From Circinella umbellata (taxonomy: Eukaryota; Mucoromycota; Mucoromycetes; Mucorales; Lichtheimiaceae), in the NCBI GenBank assembly GCA_025093555.1, contig JAIWNF010000109.1:1-64000 (forward strand): a DNA stretch of 64,000 nt. The letters run 5' to 3'. A model generated the notes under the pieces. That model saw only the letters and a program-made list of their open reading frames with translations, was not told the origin of the DNA and did not search any database. Positions 40,783 to 54,236 of the stretch are shown here, piece after piece. The translations under genes and the position numbers were made by a program. Numbering within the stretch: the first letter of the stretch is position 1; each line of letters opens with the position of its first letter.

Positions 40783-43700
40783 TTTCCTTTATTTTTTATT
40801 TTTTTGAAGAATGGTTAACAGAAGGGGGGGGAGAAGTAATGCAAAAAATGTAGTAAATTACTTTATCCTTTTGTTAATGGATTAAAAGCTTCTTTTCATT
40901 TCTTTTCTTATTCTTCGACTGTTATTTATTATGCTTAAACGATCGGATATAAAGGAGATGAAGAATACAACACTTGAAGTGAAAAGTATAAATCGGTACA
41001 ATGCTTTTGAAAAATACGTATGGTTGATCCAATTCTATACTTACCAGCTTATTCGTGAATTCTTCATCAACTAGTCAAATGGCAGATGTATTGGCTATTT
41101 TCTTACACTCTTAAAAATTGTAGATGATGAGTTTGTACGTAGCAGCTAACTGCGAACTCGAATATACTTTCTGCCAAATACTTACACGCTTTTAAAAATG
41201 TTTAAGTCTGCATCTGTGATATTCCACTTTTACCATACATACGAGATTCAAGCACTAGGCTTTACTAAAAAGTTCTTCCACACTCAGAATTTGGCCTGTC
41301 GCTCCTCAGATGATATAAAGTCTTGCCCCTGCTTTTCTGTGTTATCCGTGAAATAGACCACTTGAGTTATTCTGACAAAGATTTCGACGACAATGAACCA
41401 GCCATATTCAGAGGATTACTTTACACTCTTCGATTACTTTCCATACACAATATCAAACAAGTACCTCAAATGTCTTACTTATTTCTGCGTCCAAATCTTT
41501 TTTCTTCTTCTACTAATTATCTTTCCTGCCATCACAATATTGATACTCCCTTCGTTAACATTGATTTTTTTCCTCCCTGGTTCTTTTTTTTTCAGTTAAT
41601 CCTTTTCCTTTCTATTTGATATGTTTATATAACGTTTCTTTTACAATGTACCGGAAGGAAGCGACCATATGCTCAAAGGCGCCGGTCAATCCAGTGTTCC
41701 ATTTGATAGATACAAAAATTTTAATCTATATAGTATACTTCGATTTAAACATATCATTATTTACACAATAATAACACCTCGTAGGCTACATTGCACAAGT
41801 GCACCCTCTTTTAACACCTTTCATATGAGGACTAACATCAATTCAACGATATGTGTCTGGGGGAGGCGTGTCCGTAAAAATATACATTCATGTGAAAGTG
41901 AAAGAAAGAATCTATACGAAACGTGGTGACCCAATCCGTTAATCAAGATAACAATAATGTATTGTTTTGATAGCATAAATAAATATAGTAACACGACAGG
42001 GAACGGAACTTTTGGCAGTCAAGAGCAAAATTTCTTCACTTGTTTTAGGTTGTCATGGATATGCTTATTTATTACGTTTGTAAATTAAAAAAAAAATGGA
42101 AAGTACTCTATGGATCTAGTATAGTTACTTAATGAAGGATATATCTTTAAGAAGTAACCTTGTCTTGAATAATCTAAATAAAAAATATAGGATCCAATTG
42201 CTGTTTAAAGAAAGTTTATTGATCACTGACTTGTTGACAGGTTAGATAATTCATCCACACAAACACACAGACGTAATTGTTTAACAACAACAAAAAAAAA
42301 AGATAGATACACACATATAATAAGCTTCAAAATTATTATCCTTGAATTACCTTATTAGCTTTTCATCTAACTGTTGTAACACGAAGATGACCCATTTTTT
42401 TTCTTTTTGATAAATGGAGTAAAATTGATACATCCGAAAGTTATTTAGAAGTGAGACTGGGCTCAGTTCCGAGGAAAGGGTTCGGTGTATTCGCTTTTTC
42501 TTCCGGTGACAATCTGTGGGGTTGGGGTGTACAGTTTTTGGAACATTTCATGTATTTTTTTAAAAAAAAAAAACTCGGCTAAACGGGGCAATCACTTCTT
42601 CCATCCGTCTATTAAACAAATATGCTACCTGTATGTAATTCTTCTTCTATTCTTTCATAATAATAAGTGACGTTTTGTTTTATTCAGTCTCTATATTATT
42701 TGGTGAGCTGACTAGTAGAGTAGATCTCGGCTTTTTCATTTATTATTACAGTAGTTGATCTTCTTTCTTTTGACAATATATTTTCAGCTATAATACCTAT
42801 ATAAAGAGCACACCACAAGATGCAATAATTCTCGGGTTTTTTTCCGAGACGTTATTGTCTTTTACTGAATTTGAAAATTATTTCTTTAAGTTGATATAAT
42901 ACCGGTTCTCTTTCTGCCAGATCTCTCTCATTTTCAATTTTTCAAGACTGGTTCTCACTAATATATAAAACAGCATGTAACACAGCTTTCATTTTTATTA
43001 GCAAAACTATGATCATGGATTTAGTTATTGTTAACATACTAACTTAGCATATAATTCTAAATTTATGACGGGTCTTTTTTTTATTAATGCAAACGGTGGT
43101 ACATTTGCCTCACACCACCAGCTGTGTCAAACCGTAGGCTATTCTAAAAAATCATGGACAGGTGGATACGTAACGAATGTGATTAATCTTTTTGCATACT
43201 TTTTTTTTGTTCTATATAAATGTTGGGGACTGTTATTTTATCACTCAGTCGAAATACTGCGTATGTCTATATCATGTAAGTCTGATAATCAATTTGTTGA
43301 GAAAATCTTTTTTTATATGTACTGTTGACTCCACGGGGCTCTTATTGTTATACTTATAGTGTAGCGAAGTTAAATTTTTTCTTTTACTGATTCTCTTCTA
43401 TATATTAGCAAACACAACAGTAAAAACAGCCTGCCCCTAAGAACTATCTTTTTTTAATAATAAGAAAGCATCTCTTCAAAGCATTTTTTAAAGGGATTTC
43501 ATCATCATGCATACTTAAAAACAGGTTTGTCGTTTCTCGAAAGTTGTCCTACAGAGTAAGGGAGATGATAAAATACAAGTTTTATCAAAGGATCTCAGTT
43601 TTAATTGGTTCTAAAGATCTATTTTTTACAAATATGGAATAAATCAAATAGTATAAGAATCAATTTTATCCCATTTCTTTTGAATTGCATTGTAAATAAA

Positions 43701-44239
43701 GATAATCTTATCTGATGTCGATTCATCAACATTTTCAATGACATATTTATTAATATGAACTAGTGTTTCGTATAGTAATCTTTCTTTCTTTTTATTATGT
43801 TATGTATTATATTTTTTGAAAACTACCTATATACAACTGGATGGCTTGTTTAAAATGCTTTGTGATACCATGAATGGTGTGTTTGTGTGTTTACGCATGC
43901 TTTATATGTACAAAAACGAGAAATACTACCACTACCACTACTTAGTACTCATTAAAATCACCTGGGAAAAAAAAGGGGGCGTGAAGAATAAGTTCCTTTG
44001 GACATAATAAGTCATTCTTTATATCTTTTATATGTATGTCATACTAATAAAGAATTTTGATCGTGTTTGAAATAAAAATATAATATTTCAACTGAATTCA
44101 TTATTTATGTTCTCTTATAGGCTGTTAACTTTTAAGGTTTCACTCTGTGGAACTGTGATACAAGTACCATCCATTTTTCTTTTTATATGACGAGAAGAAA
44201 ATATTGGATTTTTCTTAAATATTTGCAGCCCCCTTATTT
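40783..44239. other. 3.5-kb AT-rich region, no gene supported
   Basis: Several open frames of 60-98 codons (for example 41323-41619 plus, 43065-43328 plus) lack motifs and are Phe/Leu/Ser/Ile-rich, as expected by chance in T-rich DNA. No structural RNA recognised. Confidence 0.45.
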
Positions 44240-44432
44240 TCAGTTTTGTGCGACTTGAATTTTGAGCTTCGCGTATTAGAATGTTTTTTACTTTGCGCCA
44301 CGTTTTTTTTCAACTTTGCGCCTGAATTTTTTTTACATTTGCGCCCCATTATTACCATCTTTGCGTCTTACTATCATCATTTTTGCGCCCCACTATTGTC
44401 ATTTTTGCGCCCAATAGTATTATTTTTGCGGC
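44240..44432. repeat. 22-bp phased TTTGCGCC array
   Basis: TTTGCG begins at 44292, 44315, 44338, 44360, 44382, 44404 and 44425, a spacing of 23, 23, 22, 22, 22 and 21 bp. Five of the seven are followed by CC, and the later spacers resemble CCACTATTNTCATTT. Two weaker copies (GTGCG, TTCGCG) precede the array at about 44248 and 44268. The GC core stands out in very AT-rich surroundings. Confidence 0.8.
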
Positions 44433-44549
44433 CACATAATCATTTACTCATATGAAATGCTACACTGTTATGTTCAATTACAGTATAATGGAAACAAATA
44501 AAAGTGAATAATAATTAAGTTACAATATACTAGATAATACATAAGCTAC

Positions 44550-44635
44550 ACTGTGGCACTGTCTCGATTCCTCTCTGCATTTTGCAGATGTACACCATAG
44601 CATTGTCCCGATCCCTCTCTGCATTTTGCGATTTT
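44550..44635. repeat. Two-copy imperfect tandem repeat, about 45 bp
   Basis: GCACTGTCTCGATTCCTCTC and GCATTGTCCCGATCCCTCTC, each followed by TGCATTTTGC, occur about 45 bp apart. They differ mainly by transitions. Confidence 0.65.
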
Positions 44636-46077
44636 TAACTCCATGCAATATTGTGACAAATTAACCCAAGAACAAGTAGATGATGAATATTAGATGTACT
44701 GATGACATGTTTAGGAATAATACTTGATATGATGATCCTAGTAGTTATTAAATAAACAGTATAGGCCTTTTGTAACAAATTGGAACACATAGCTGGTTGG
44801 TCATGTCAAGTTACCAAGTTACCAGGTGTCGATTATTATTGGGTGGTATGGCGTATTGATAGCGGTTGTTGTCCGGTATAAATATCAGGTATATAGATCT
44901 CACTGGAGTTCATTGGCTCTAGTAGTATTGGATGGGTTTCCATAGTGTTATGCTGTTGCTAATGTATTTACCAGTATATTGCTAAGACAGTGAGTTTACG
45001 ATCGAAGAACCTGTTTTATCCTTCTCAAAGCTAGCATTTTGAATATCATATATAATAATAAACATTGTTCTTTTAAAGAGTTAAAAATTTAAACTATACT
45101 ATTGATGTAACAAGCACTATATAATGGTGGCATTGGTTGCTTTAATTCAAAATGTGTAATAATATTGGGATCTCTTGGAAATCTTAGTTCCTTATTGTAG
45201 CAATATATTTTATATTATGATGATACAATATAAAGCCTAAGCTGCCTTGTATTAATAATAATAATGGTTAATTCAAAGGACCCGATACAATGGTTAATCT
45301 ACTGTACATAAAGTTATATTATGATATATTTTGGCAGATCAGTACCAAAGCCAAATAAATAAAGAATAACAAAGAATAACAAAGAATAACAAAAATATAG
45401 AAATAAAGAATAATGTAAAGATAATGTTTATTTAGAATAAAGACAAGAGGAGATTATATATTTTCGAATTATACTAAAGAAATGATGAATGGTGATAATA
45501 TAAAAAGAATAATAGTATAATAAGAAATGCTGTGAAGGAGCTATCACAGTAGTATCTTAAAAAGGAGAAGATGATGACAATTAATTTTAGTTCGCAAGTA
45601 TCCAAAAAGGAAAGAGGTAGCACAAAATAATTTAATTATGACAGTTATCAACAAAGCTCACACCATTCTAAAATAGAAAATATAGTTGTAAATGCAATAT
45701 CCATCTCTATTAAAAACCTATAATAATCGGGTTTTGTCCATTGATCTTTTATCTCTTAATTTCTTAGTTCTAATTATATTCAAAATACGTCCGTTTTCAT
45801 TTCTGTTTTTTATTGATGATAGAATCAAGGATCAAATGGTATTGGTACAATGTTGGAATATGTAAATGGATGCTTTTAGAAGTTGGAAATATAAAAAGAA
45901 GACTTGATAAAAAAACATATGGATGGGAAATATATAACAATGATTGAAAAAAAATAAAACATGAAAATACTATTTGTGATATAAGGATAAAATTGGATGG
46001 GGTAAAGAAAGCTGAAAAAAAGTGTAGAGATCAAGGTGAAGAAAGTGGGGACCATACAATAGTGTTGGAGAAAGTGA
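44636..46077. other. 1.4-kb AT-rich spacer
   Basis: No gene seen. A threefold AAAGAATAAC repeat lies near 45361-45391. The right part is the 3' flank of the decayed gene that follows. Confidence 0.45.
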
Positions 46078-46378
46078 TTATTCATTGTCACCTAACTTTC
46101 GTTTTTTTGATTTTAGTAAAGAGAGATACCCAGGGATGGGACAAGCAGGAAGATTGTCAAATGATGGTAGGGTAATGGTATCATCCAACCAAATAACTTT
46201 TACTGTATTTTTCATAAGACGTTTTACTTGCCAAATTAAGGTGAGAATTGGTATTATCTTTTTTGAAAACATATCAGGTGCATCAGGATAATTCAATGGA
46301 CCAAATCTTGAAGCATGTGTAACCCCTCCTCTAGGGCAATCCATTACCACTAAAGATAAAAGCAAGCCTGTATATATA

Positions 46379-48012
46379 CACTCAGTCAAAAAAGTGTCCC
46401 AATAACTATAACTTTAGAACATTTTGCTCTGTTACTCATTAGGATATTGACCAATCAATGTGAAATTTTCAGTGGATACTAGTATATATTATATTAGTAT
46501 TACATACTAAGAGTATAATTGTGATTGGATAAGAATTTAAAGCTCCGTCAAGGAATTTGAAAATATAAGCATTAGGATACTTGTTTTGGCCATTAAAAAT
46601 TTATAAAATCAATATTTAGTCTATAACCCTCTTGCATCAATAACTTGCTTTACACGTCGTGGCATAGATTCAATATACTTTTGACATTCTATAGCATCAA
46701 TCTTATACCAGCATTCACCAACTCTTTTGAAGAGTTCATCCTTATTTTTAGCTGGTTGGGAATAGTTCTTTTTCAACATTTTTTTTAACTTGGCCTACAT
46801 ATTTTCAATTGGGTTTAAGTCTGGAGATTGTGGTGGCCAGTCTATTACTTCAAATTGTTGCTGATTTAACCAATCCATTACTAGTTTTGCCTTATGCTTA
46901 GGATCATTATCTTGCATAAAAATAGCTCTGTTATTATTTAAATTATAATAATTTAAAGAATTCAAAAGATCAGATTTTAGGATATCTAGATAATCTTCTT
47001 TTACCATATTATGGTTACCAATATCACAGATATAGCCAACTCCATCCCATGTAATACAGCTCCAAACCATTAAGTGACCACCATCTCCTTTACTAGTTTC
47101 ACGGACATCTTGTTTAGTACGCTTATTTTGAGGATTGCGCTATCTATAAAGATCACTATCAGACCCAAAACGATTTATTCTTGTTTCATCTGACCATACA
47201 ATACGCTTCCAATCCTCAGATGTCCAGTTTTTGTGCTCTTGTGCCCATTTTAAATGTTTCTTACAATTCTTTTCACTTATAATTAGTTTTTTTGGTTTCT
47301 TAAATGCCTTGAGTCTACCTTTATATAGCCTATTACGAACAGTTTGAGGAACCACATCAATGTTATAATAAGCCTTAAGATATTTAGAGCCTTGTGAAGC
47401 ATTCCTTAAATCATATTTTTTAAATTGCCTTACTAAAAGCTTGCTTGTAGAGGAATTAGCTTTTACTGGTCTTCTATTTTTTGAATTTTTAGGTATATTT
47501 GGTGTTTTCTTGTAAATTCTTCCAACTGTACTATGTCCAACAGATGTCTTTTTAGCTGTCTGACGAATCAACATGCCCTTGGAAAGGTAGTGAACAATTT
47601 CTTGATGCTTTTCTAAAGATATTTTTTTCATCTAATAGCTTTATGAGATTTTTTTATCTCTAATAATAAAAATATGTTCATTCTTATTAGTACTTACTTC
47701 AAAAGATGCAGAAAGAGGAAAAGAGGAGAAAATATTAAAAAAATAATGATACTTGTTATTAAAAAACTTTTTCAGTGGCTTAAGTTTCTAACTCCTAAAA
47801 GTGCCCCAAAAAAGTATCCCAAGGCTTATATTTTCAAATTACTTGACGGAGCTTTAAATGCTTATCCAATCACAATTATATTTTTTATATGTAATACTAA
47901 TATCCACATTAGTGTGCACTCAAAATTTCACATTGATTGGTCAATATCCTGGCAAGTAACTGAGCAAAATGTTCTAAAGTTATGATTATTGGAACACTTT
48001 TTTGACTGAGTG
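46379..48012 (-). mobile_element. Tc1/mariner element, complete ends, 1634 bp
   Basis: Terminal repeats begin CACTCAGTCAAAAAAGTG at 46379 and end with the complement at 48012; both ends are flanked by TA. The inverted repeats are unusually long, about 46379-46590 and 47803-48012, with high similarity. Each of them is itself bordered by an inverted motif: the outer AAAAAAGTGTCCCAATAA is mirrored at the inner border (TTAGGATACTTGTTTTGG). The transposase gene in between is disrupted. The element sits inside an intron of the surrounding pseudogene. Confidence 0.9.
46621..47631 (-). pseudogene. Tc1-type transposase with two internal stops
   Basis: One frame of 336 codons runs from ATG 47631 to TAG 46621. 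It starts with a helix-turn-helix region (LEKHQEIVHYLSKGMLIRQT, then STVGRIYKK), then the catalytic DD34E set: WSDETRIN, MQDNDPKHKA and SPDLNPIEN. In-frame TAG codons at 47140-47142 and 46795-46797 interrupt it; the second lies where related copies have Trp (ENMWA). The end QVIDARGL is intact. Transposases of this family cut and paste DNA at TA; this copy should be inactive. Confidence 0.88.
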
Positions 48013-48764
48013 TATGTTAATCACCATCACCCATTATACAAAGAATAATACTAAACAAAACAAGTGACAATACCTGACGTAATGAATCCAGATACCTTGG
48101 CTTCTCATAACTTGCTTGGGCTTTCCAACAACAATTCATGCAGCATATCTTTCAAAACACGAGGGAGTTTTAGGTTTCCTTCTTGCACTGCTTTCGAACT
48201 ATTTTTATTGCCTTTTACTCTAGATTTAGTACATCCGTATTCTTGCTAATTATAAGTGAAGAGGAGATCAACCTTATGACCAATTTGCTTTCTACCCATA
48301 TTCTCTTACCATTGACTTGATTTGAAGTAGCTGAACTAACTTTTCCCTTACTATCAAAAAGAAAAGAAAAGAGACATGTTAAAAAGAAGTATTAAAAACC
48401 ATGGATATAGTATATTATAAGATACTAACCTTCTGACTTTAATCTTGGACTCATCAAAACATTCTTCAATGCAATCCCACACATAATGAATGATAATATC
48501 TGACTCAGATTGATTAACAATAGGGAAGAAGTTGTAGAAATAAAGATCTAAAGCATCAGTAATAATCTTTTAGGCCCAATAAAATCTGCTTCTTTAGTAG
48601 GATGAAAATTTCTGGTGTTGTGATGGTCAAACAGCTCTTCTTCAGTATGCTAACTAAGGAAAAAAAAAGAAAACCTATTAGTGAATGATGTTTATTTCAG
48701 TTAGGATATTTGAATCATGTACCTTGCCAATATAAGAATCCAAATATGCTTGCAAATCACTTGG

Positions 48765-49184
48765 TGTTATATCAATCAAATATAATAAAATAAAGAGACG
48801 TTAAAAAGTCAACGAGACCCAAAAGAACAATAATTGAACTGAAGTTTATTAAAATAAAATATTATCTCTATTTATATGAATCTTATTATCAGTGGGATAT
48901 ATTGATATGTGTATACGTAAGATTTATATTTGTCATGGCCGTGTGAATTATGAATATAAGATTAATGATATTAAGATTAGACTTTGAGCGGTTGACGATA
49001 TGATATATCTACGCAGCTGTAACCTTATATCATTATAGAAGACGGACTTCTGTGTTCTTATAAATCATGGTCCAAATAGGGAAATACACGAAATGTCAGC
49101 AAAGCATAATTAAAGATACGCTATACTTTAATAATTAGAATGACAAATAATTATCTTTATGAATAATATGTGTTGGATACAACA
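48765..49184 (-). repeat. 3' LTR of gypsy element, 420 bp
   Basis: Begins TGTTATATC and ends ATACAACA on the + strand. I find one difference in 420 positions from the LTR at 54237-54656 (C at 49012 against T at 54484). The element reads on the minus strand, so this is its 3' LTR. A G-rich polypurine tract (GGTGGGGGGTAAT on the minus strand) directly precedes it. Confidence 0.95.
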
Positions 49185-49326
49185 TTACCCCCCACCAGGT
49201 TGGAACAACCGTTAAATAAGATAGATGCAAGCACTTGTCTTTGATAAAAGTATATATCGATAAAACTCCAGTTAAAAACCCATGGGTCGATAGTTGGGAA
49301 AAAATAAGTTTTGGAGAAAGACATAT

Positions 49327-51363
49327 TTAAGTGCGTCTGCGTTTATTATTGATGCGTGATGATCGACGTGGTAGTGATACACGTTTCAGATTTTTGTTTG
49401 AAATCTTTTCTTGATTCCGACGTTGCCAATATCTTTCAATTTGTATAAGGTCATTGAAATGTTCAATGGGTTCCTAAGTATCATCATCAGGACCGTAACC
49501 TTTCCATCGTACAAGATATTTATAATTTCCTGGTGTTCCTTCATGATCAATGATTGATTGAACTTCAAAGAAGTCATCGCCAGAAGCAATGGTATCCTGA
49601 GAAATTAATTTTATTTGATGTGGAGGAACATCACGTGAGTGAAGAGCACCAGTTGCGTCAGTAAGAACGTATTGGCCATTGCCTTTATTCTTTCCATGAA
49701 CTGTGTAAGGGCCTTCATAACGAACGTCTGTTTTAGAGCGGCGAGTCATATTTTGAATCATCACTTTGCTGCTAACAGGAAATTCTTTAATAATTCGGAA
49801 TTTTTTAGAAAATTTTCCTTGCTGGGCTTTTTGTAAAGCATCCATACGATCACGGATGGCTGGTATAACAATGTTAGCCATGTTTTCTTCTCGTTTGTCA
49901 TTGAAGTGTATTTTATTATTTACTTCAGTTGAGTTTAAATAATTGTAGTCTTCCCATAAATTTGGTTGACGTGCAAAGAAAAGAGAAAAAGGACGGCTGT
50001 TGTGTAACTTTGCTATTTTATTATTAATGCTCAGTTGTGCAGCAGGTAAGAAAAGATCCCAATCGTCTTTTTTACCATGTAATCGTTTAACGATAATGCT
50101 TTTCATAGCCTTAACTTTTGTTTCGCAAACTCCATTGGCCATCGGATTATAGGAAGTAAGAAGCCGTAAGTCGATTCCACAGTTATCAAGAAGATGTTTA
50201 ACAACTTCGTTTACGAATTCTGTGCCACGATCATTTTGGATGATTTTAGGAAAGCCTAAATCGGCAAATACTTGAATAAGTGTTTTTGCGATCGTGAGAC
50301 CTGTTTTGTCCGGTATCGGGCGTAAAAGTGTGTAGCGGGAATAAATATCAACAATAACAAGAATATAATTATTTCCTCTTGGAGTAGTACAATTAAGGTC
50401 ACCTGTGTCAAGTGCAATATGATCCCACGGTTTATCAGCATAAATGCTACGCATAGGATGAAAACCCTGTTTTGCGAGTGTGAATCTTTGACAGTCAGGA
50501 CAACCAGATACAATATTTTGTGCATCCGTTTTAATTGAAGTCCAGTGTATATGTTGACTATGTAATTCATCAACTATAGCATCGATTCCGAAATGTCCGT
50601 GAAGATGAGCTTGTTGTAATAAGTTCGTACGTTCTTCAACAGGCGGAGTCATGAAGTCAGTATAGTCATTACGAATTGTAGCGGCGCATTGAACATGTGT
50701 AGAATTATTAAAATTCTTTTTATGTAAAGAGCGAGTATCACCCAAATAAGGTGCAGAAGCGAATAATTGTTTTTGTATAATATTACCCCCCTCCAGCTTC
50801 TGCGAAGACCAAAGACGTGATATAGTATCAGGAATAATATTATCAATACCCGGAATGTGAACAACTTCGAAGTCATAATCACAAATCATATCAAACCATA
50901 TAACCATCATAGGATTAGCAATCGGTTGAGTATGTAGGTATGTTAAAGCTTTATGATCGCAATAAATAGTAAACTTTGGTTGACCCCATAAAAATTTATG
51001 AAAGCGTTTAAGTGCAAAAACTATGCTTAAAAGTTCACGTTTTGTAGTAGAATAATTACGTTCAGCCTTATTTAAAGAGCGTCCCATAAAACCAATGTAT
51101 TTATATTGATTGTCAACAACTTGATAAAGAACACTGCCAATTCCAGTGGATGAAGCATCAGTAGCAAGATTGAGTGGAAGCGATTCGTCATATTGACTTA
51201 AAATAGGAGCAGATTGTAACGCAATTTTAATATTATTAAAAGCAGTGGTGTGTTCATCGGTCCAGTGTTCAGAAAGATTCTTTACTGTACGCAATTTATC
51301 CAATTTGCTGGTAAGCATTTGGACACCGGGAATATGATTCCGTAAATAATTAATATAACCCAA
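49327..51363 (-). pseudogene. gypsy pol, C-terminal part: RNase H, integrase, chromodomain
   Basis: Reads from GYINYLRNHIPGVQML to a TAA at 49327-49329, with one in-frame TAG at 49474-49476. Domains: end of reverse transcriptase, RNase H (TTKRELLSIV, IYCDHKALTYL), zinc-binding HHCC of integrase (HLHGHFG to CPDCQRF), DDE core (IALDTGD, QNDRGTEFVNE, NGVCETK), then a chromodomain (VQSIIDHEG, KYLVRWKGYGPDDD). The TAG falls in the chromodomain where a Trp is usual (DDTWEPIEHF type), so it truncates the part that directs insertion to heterochromatin. Confidence 0.9.
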
Positions 51364-54111
51364 ATACAGTACCTTTGTAATGAGGTAGTATCTTTAGGAA
51401 GAGGCCATTCTTGAACGTTAGAAATTTTCTTTTTGTCAACAGAAATGGAACCACTTTGAATATTAAAACCCAGTAATGAAACGGATTGTTGTGCAAAAGA
51501 GCATTTTTCATGGTTAACAGTAAGGTTCACGGATGATAAGCGACGAAGCGTTTCTTGTACATGATGTGTATGTTGCATCATATTATTTGATGCAATAATG
51601 ATATCGTCAACATAGACCGAAACATATGGTACATCGTGAAATAATATTTGCATACATCGTTGTACATGAGCAGAAAGAAACTTTATCCCAAATGGCGATC
51701 CAATAAAACAATATTGTTTATTCATAAAAGTAAATGACGTGCGATTTTGATGATCTTCAAAAATACGGAATTTATGAAAACAGCTTTTTAAATCGAGAGT
51801 AGTAAAAATAGATGCATTTTTCATTTTATGGAAAATATCCCGAATTAAAGGAAGTTCATGATTATCATGCGTAATGTCAGGTAATAATAAATTTAAAGGT
51901 CTCATATCCATGCAAAACCGTAATTTTGTCATATTACCATTACTATCCTTTTTAGGTACACATAAAATAGCATTATTATAAGGAGTTCCTGGAGGAGCAA
52001 ATTTGATTATACCATCTTGTAACCATTCATCAATTTGTTCTTGAAGTTTAGGTAAGACTTTATTTGGCAAATCATATTGACGACGATAAACAACTTTACC
52101 AGAAGGAATATTTAAATAAACCATAGATTCCGGTATAGTGCAAAAGTCATGTGAAGGAATGTTTATATTTTCCTGTACAAAAGGTTTAATTTTGTCCATA
52201 AATAGTTGATGTTCCACAGATGTACCAGCAGGGGGATTATCCGGTTCAGGCATATCAACAGGTTGAGGAACAGAAGGGATTGAAGGTTTGTGCCAACAAT
52301 ATGCTAACCCTTTTAAATAAATACCAATGTGGGGCATTAAATCAGCGCCAATAGACACATCAGCAGAACAATTTAAATTCATTATTTCAAAATTGTGAAA
52401 AGCAGTAATTCCGTTATGTATAATCTTTGTTTTATTTGTATGACCACTTCTATCTATGCTAAGCCCAGGGGCAGCCATACCAATCTTGCCGGGACAAGAG
52501 GTAAACTCCAAACCAAGAGAAGAGCGCAGACCAGGTGTAATTGCCGTAAATGTTGAACCGGGGTCCACAAAAGCAAAAATGTCATGTCCCTCTAAGGTAA
52601 TTGGTACATAGTATGATTTAGTATTTTTGAAAAGATGTTTTGTAAAATCATGAGAATGATTGGACTTACAGTTAAAGCAGGCTTTGACTAGAGATTCTTC
52701 AACCTCAGACATCAATGTATCCTCATTTGCAGGAGGAACAGCAGCAGGTGCAGCCAAATTCGGACGGACCGAAGAAACAGAATTATCATCCTGTACGGGT
52801 ACAGGCAATGATGATGGTGGTGGTGGCGTGACTGGTACGGAACCAGAAGCCGAAGATGATGATGATGATTGGAGGAGAGAGGCAGAGCGGATTGCCAAAT
52901 GATTGACCTCACAAACATGACCTTGTTTCCAGGGAACGAAGCCACACTTGAAACAGTTTTTCTTCCCAGAAGAAGACGAACCAGCAGACGAACCAGCAGC
53001 ACGAGCACCAGACGACGAACCAGCAAACTTCGCAACCTTACCAGTATTACCACCAACTTGTAATGAAGACAGAGCGCGACATTCTTCGGAAGAATGACGG
53101 CCTGTTCCATGTAAGCGGCAGTGTTTGGCGTCGGCTCTCTTCTTTCCTTTATTTTTCTTGCCGGAAACAGCAAGCGACAGACCACCAGCAGCAGAAACAG
53201 CAGAACTTGACAATGACGAGTCGGAACTCGCAGCAACTTGCTTGCTATGCTTGGAATGAACAACATTACCATATAATCGGCGAGCAAGGTTGGCAGCATG
53301 GTCGATGGTGGCACGTTTGTCCGGAGACAAGTGAGCTTGACCCAAGGTTACGTGTTGACCTAATTCAGGTAACAACGAATTTATGAACAAGGCAGCCATA
53401 ACACGGTTGTCTTCACAGCCTGCCTCACGACGAAGCTTATGAAACCGGTCGGTATACTGCTCCACCGAGTCATCACGACCCATCCGCAACGAAAAAGCTC
53501 TTGCATGAATTGTGCTTGGCGATCAGCATCTTGTATACCATACTTGTTAACGAGCGTCTTGCGAGCGAACGACCAATCCAAAGCAGCATGAGGTTTTAAA
53601 TGGTCAATAAACCAAGAACGTTGGTCCAGAGACAACATACGTGGCAGCAAACGGCACCAATTAACATTAATATTTTGACCGTATGATTCAAGAATATCCT
53701 CAAATCGGTCAAGGCATTCGTAGATGGAGGCAAACACGGTCTTGGAGCTATCATAACATTACCGGTCCATTGTAAAGACGGCAAGTCTGAAGGAACAATA
53801 ACCTTAGATGACGAGGTAGTAACAGCAACCTTCTCCTTTTTGGATAATCTTTGTGTACATCTAAGATCATGTCTAAACTCTTAGAATGAATGGAAAACAA
53901 GCCTTGAATTTTGACGAGCTCTTGTTCGGATAAGTCATCACGCACCATTTCTTCTTCCAAGAAGGCAAGCTTGGCAACTAATTTCGCTATTCTTGGTGGC
54001 AAGCGAGAAGATGAAGTGGCAGACACATGAGAACCGGTTCGCTCATTACATCATCTTCAAGATGATGATCAGCATTGGCAGATGGAATAGATTTTCTTGT
54101 TGTTGAGACAT
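51282..54111 (-). pseudogene. gypsy gag-protease-reverse transcriptase, frameshifted
   Basis: The gag ATG is at 54111. Several frame changes follow: near 54050, near 53830, between the pieces ending at about 53740, and near 53480, where the change is consistent with one missing T in a T run. From about 53489 one frame of 735 codons holds the gag C-terminus, a Cys-rich knuckle-like segment (CFKCGFVPWKQGHVC), a protease with FVDPGSTFTAI in place of the D-S/T-G core, and reverse transcriptase (DLKSCFHKF, VYVDDIII). The frame is lost at 51363 by what looks like a 4-bp insertion before LGYINYLRN. Confidence 0.87.
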
Positions 54112-54236
54112 AGTGTAGTTAAAGTAAGGTAAGTGGATAAAAAAAATTAAAATGTGGTGTGTGTGTGTTTATAAAAAATATAAAATAAAATGAGAATAGA
54201 GATTTCGATAGAGAACGAGGAATTCGTTGAAAAAAA

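Larger units (their letters stand above)
46078..48764 (-). pseudogene. Decayed member of an uncharacterised multi-copy gene family
   Basis: Minus-strand exon pieces can be read at about 48764-48725 (SDLQAYLDSYIGK), 48650-48430 (HTEEELFDHHNT, then IITDALDLYFYNFFPIVNQS), 48340-48074 (GHKVDLLFTYN, then LKLPRVLKDMLHELLLESPS) and 46367-46078 (SGLLLSLVVMDCPRGGVTHA to KKRKLGDNE). The last two exons join in phase across an intron that now contains a complete Tc1-type element. The copy is broken by a frameshift, by in-frame TAG and TGA codons, and by the gypsy LTR at 48765. It resembles a repeated protein family of unknown function that I associate with Mucorales genomes; this link is from memory and needs a search. 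Confidence 0.55.

Noticed and set aside
41323..41619. 98-codon plus-strand frame
   Set aside because: Phe/Ser/Leu-rich, no motif, no codon pattern; probably chance in T-rich DNA.
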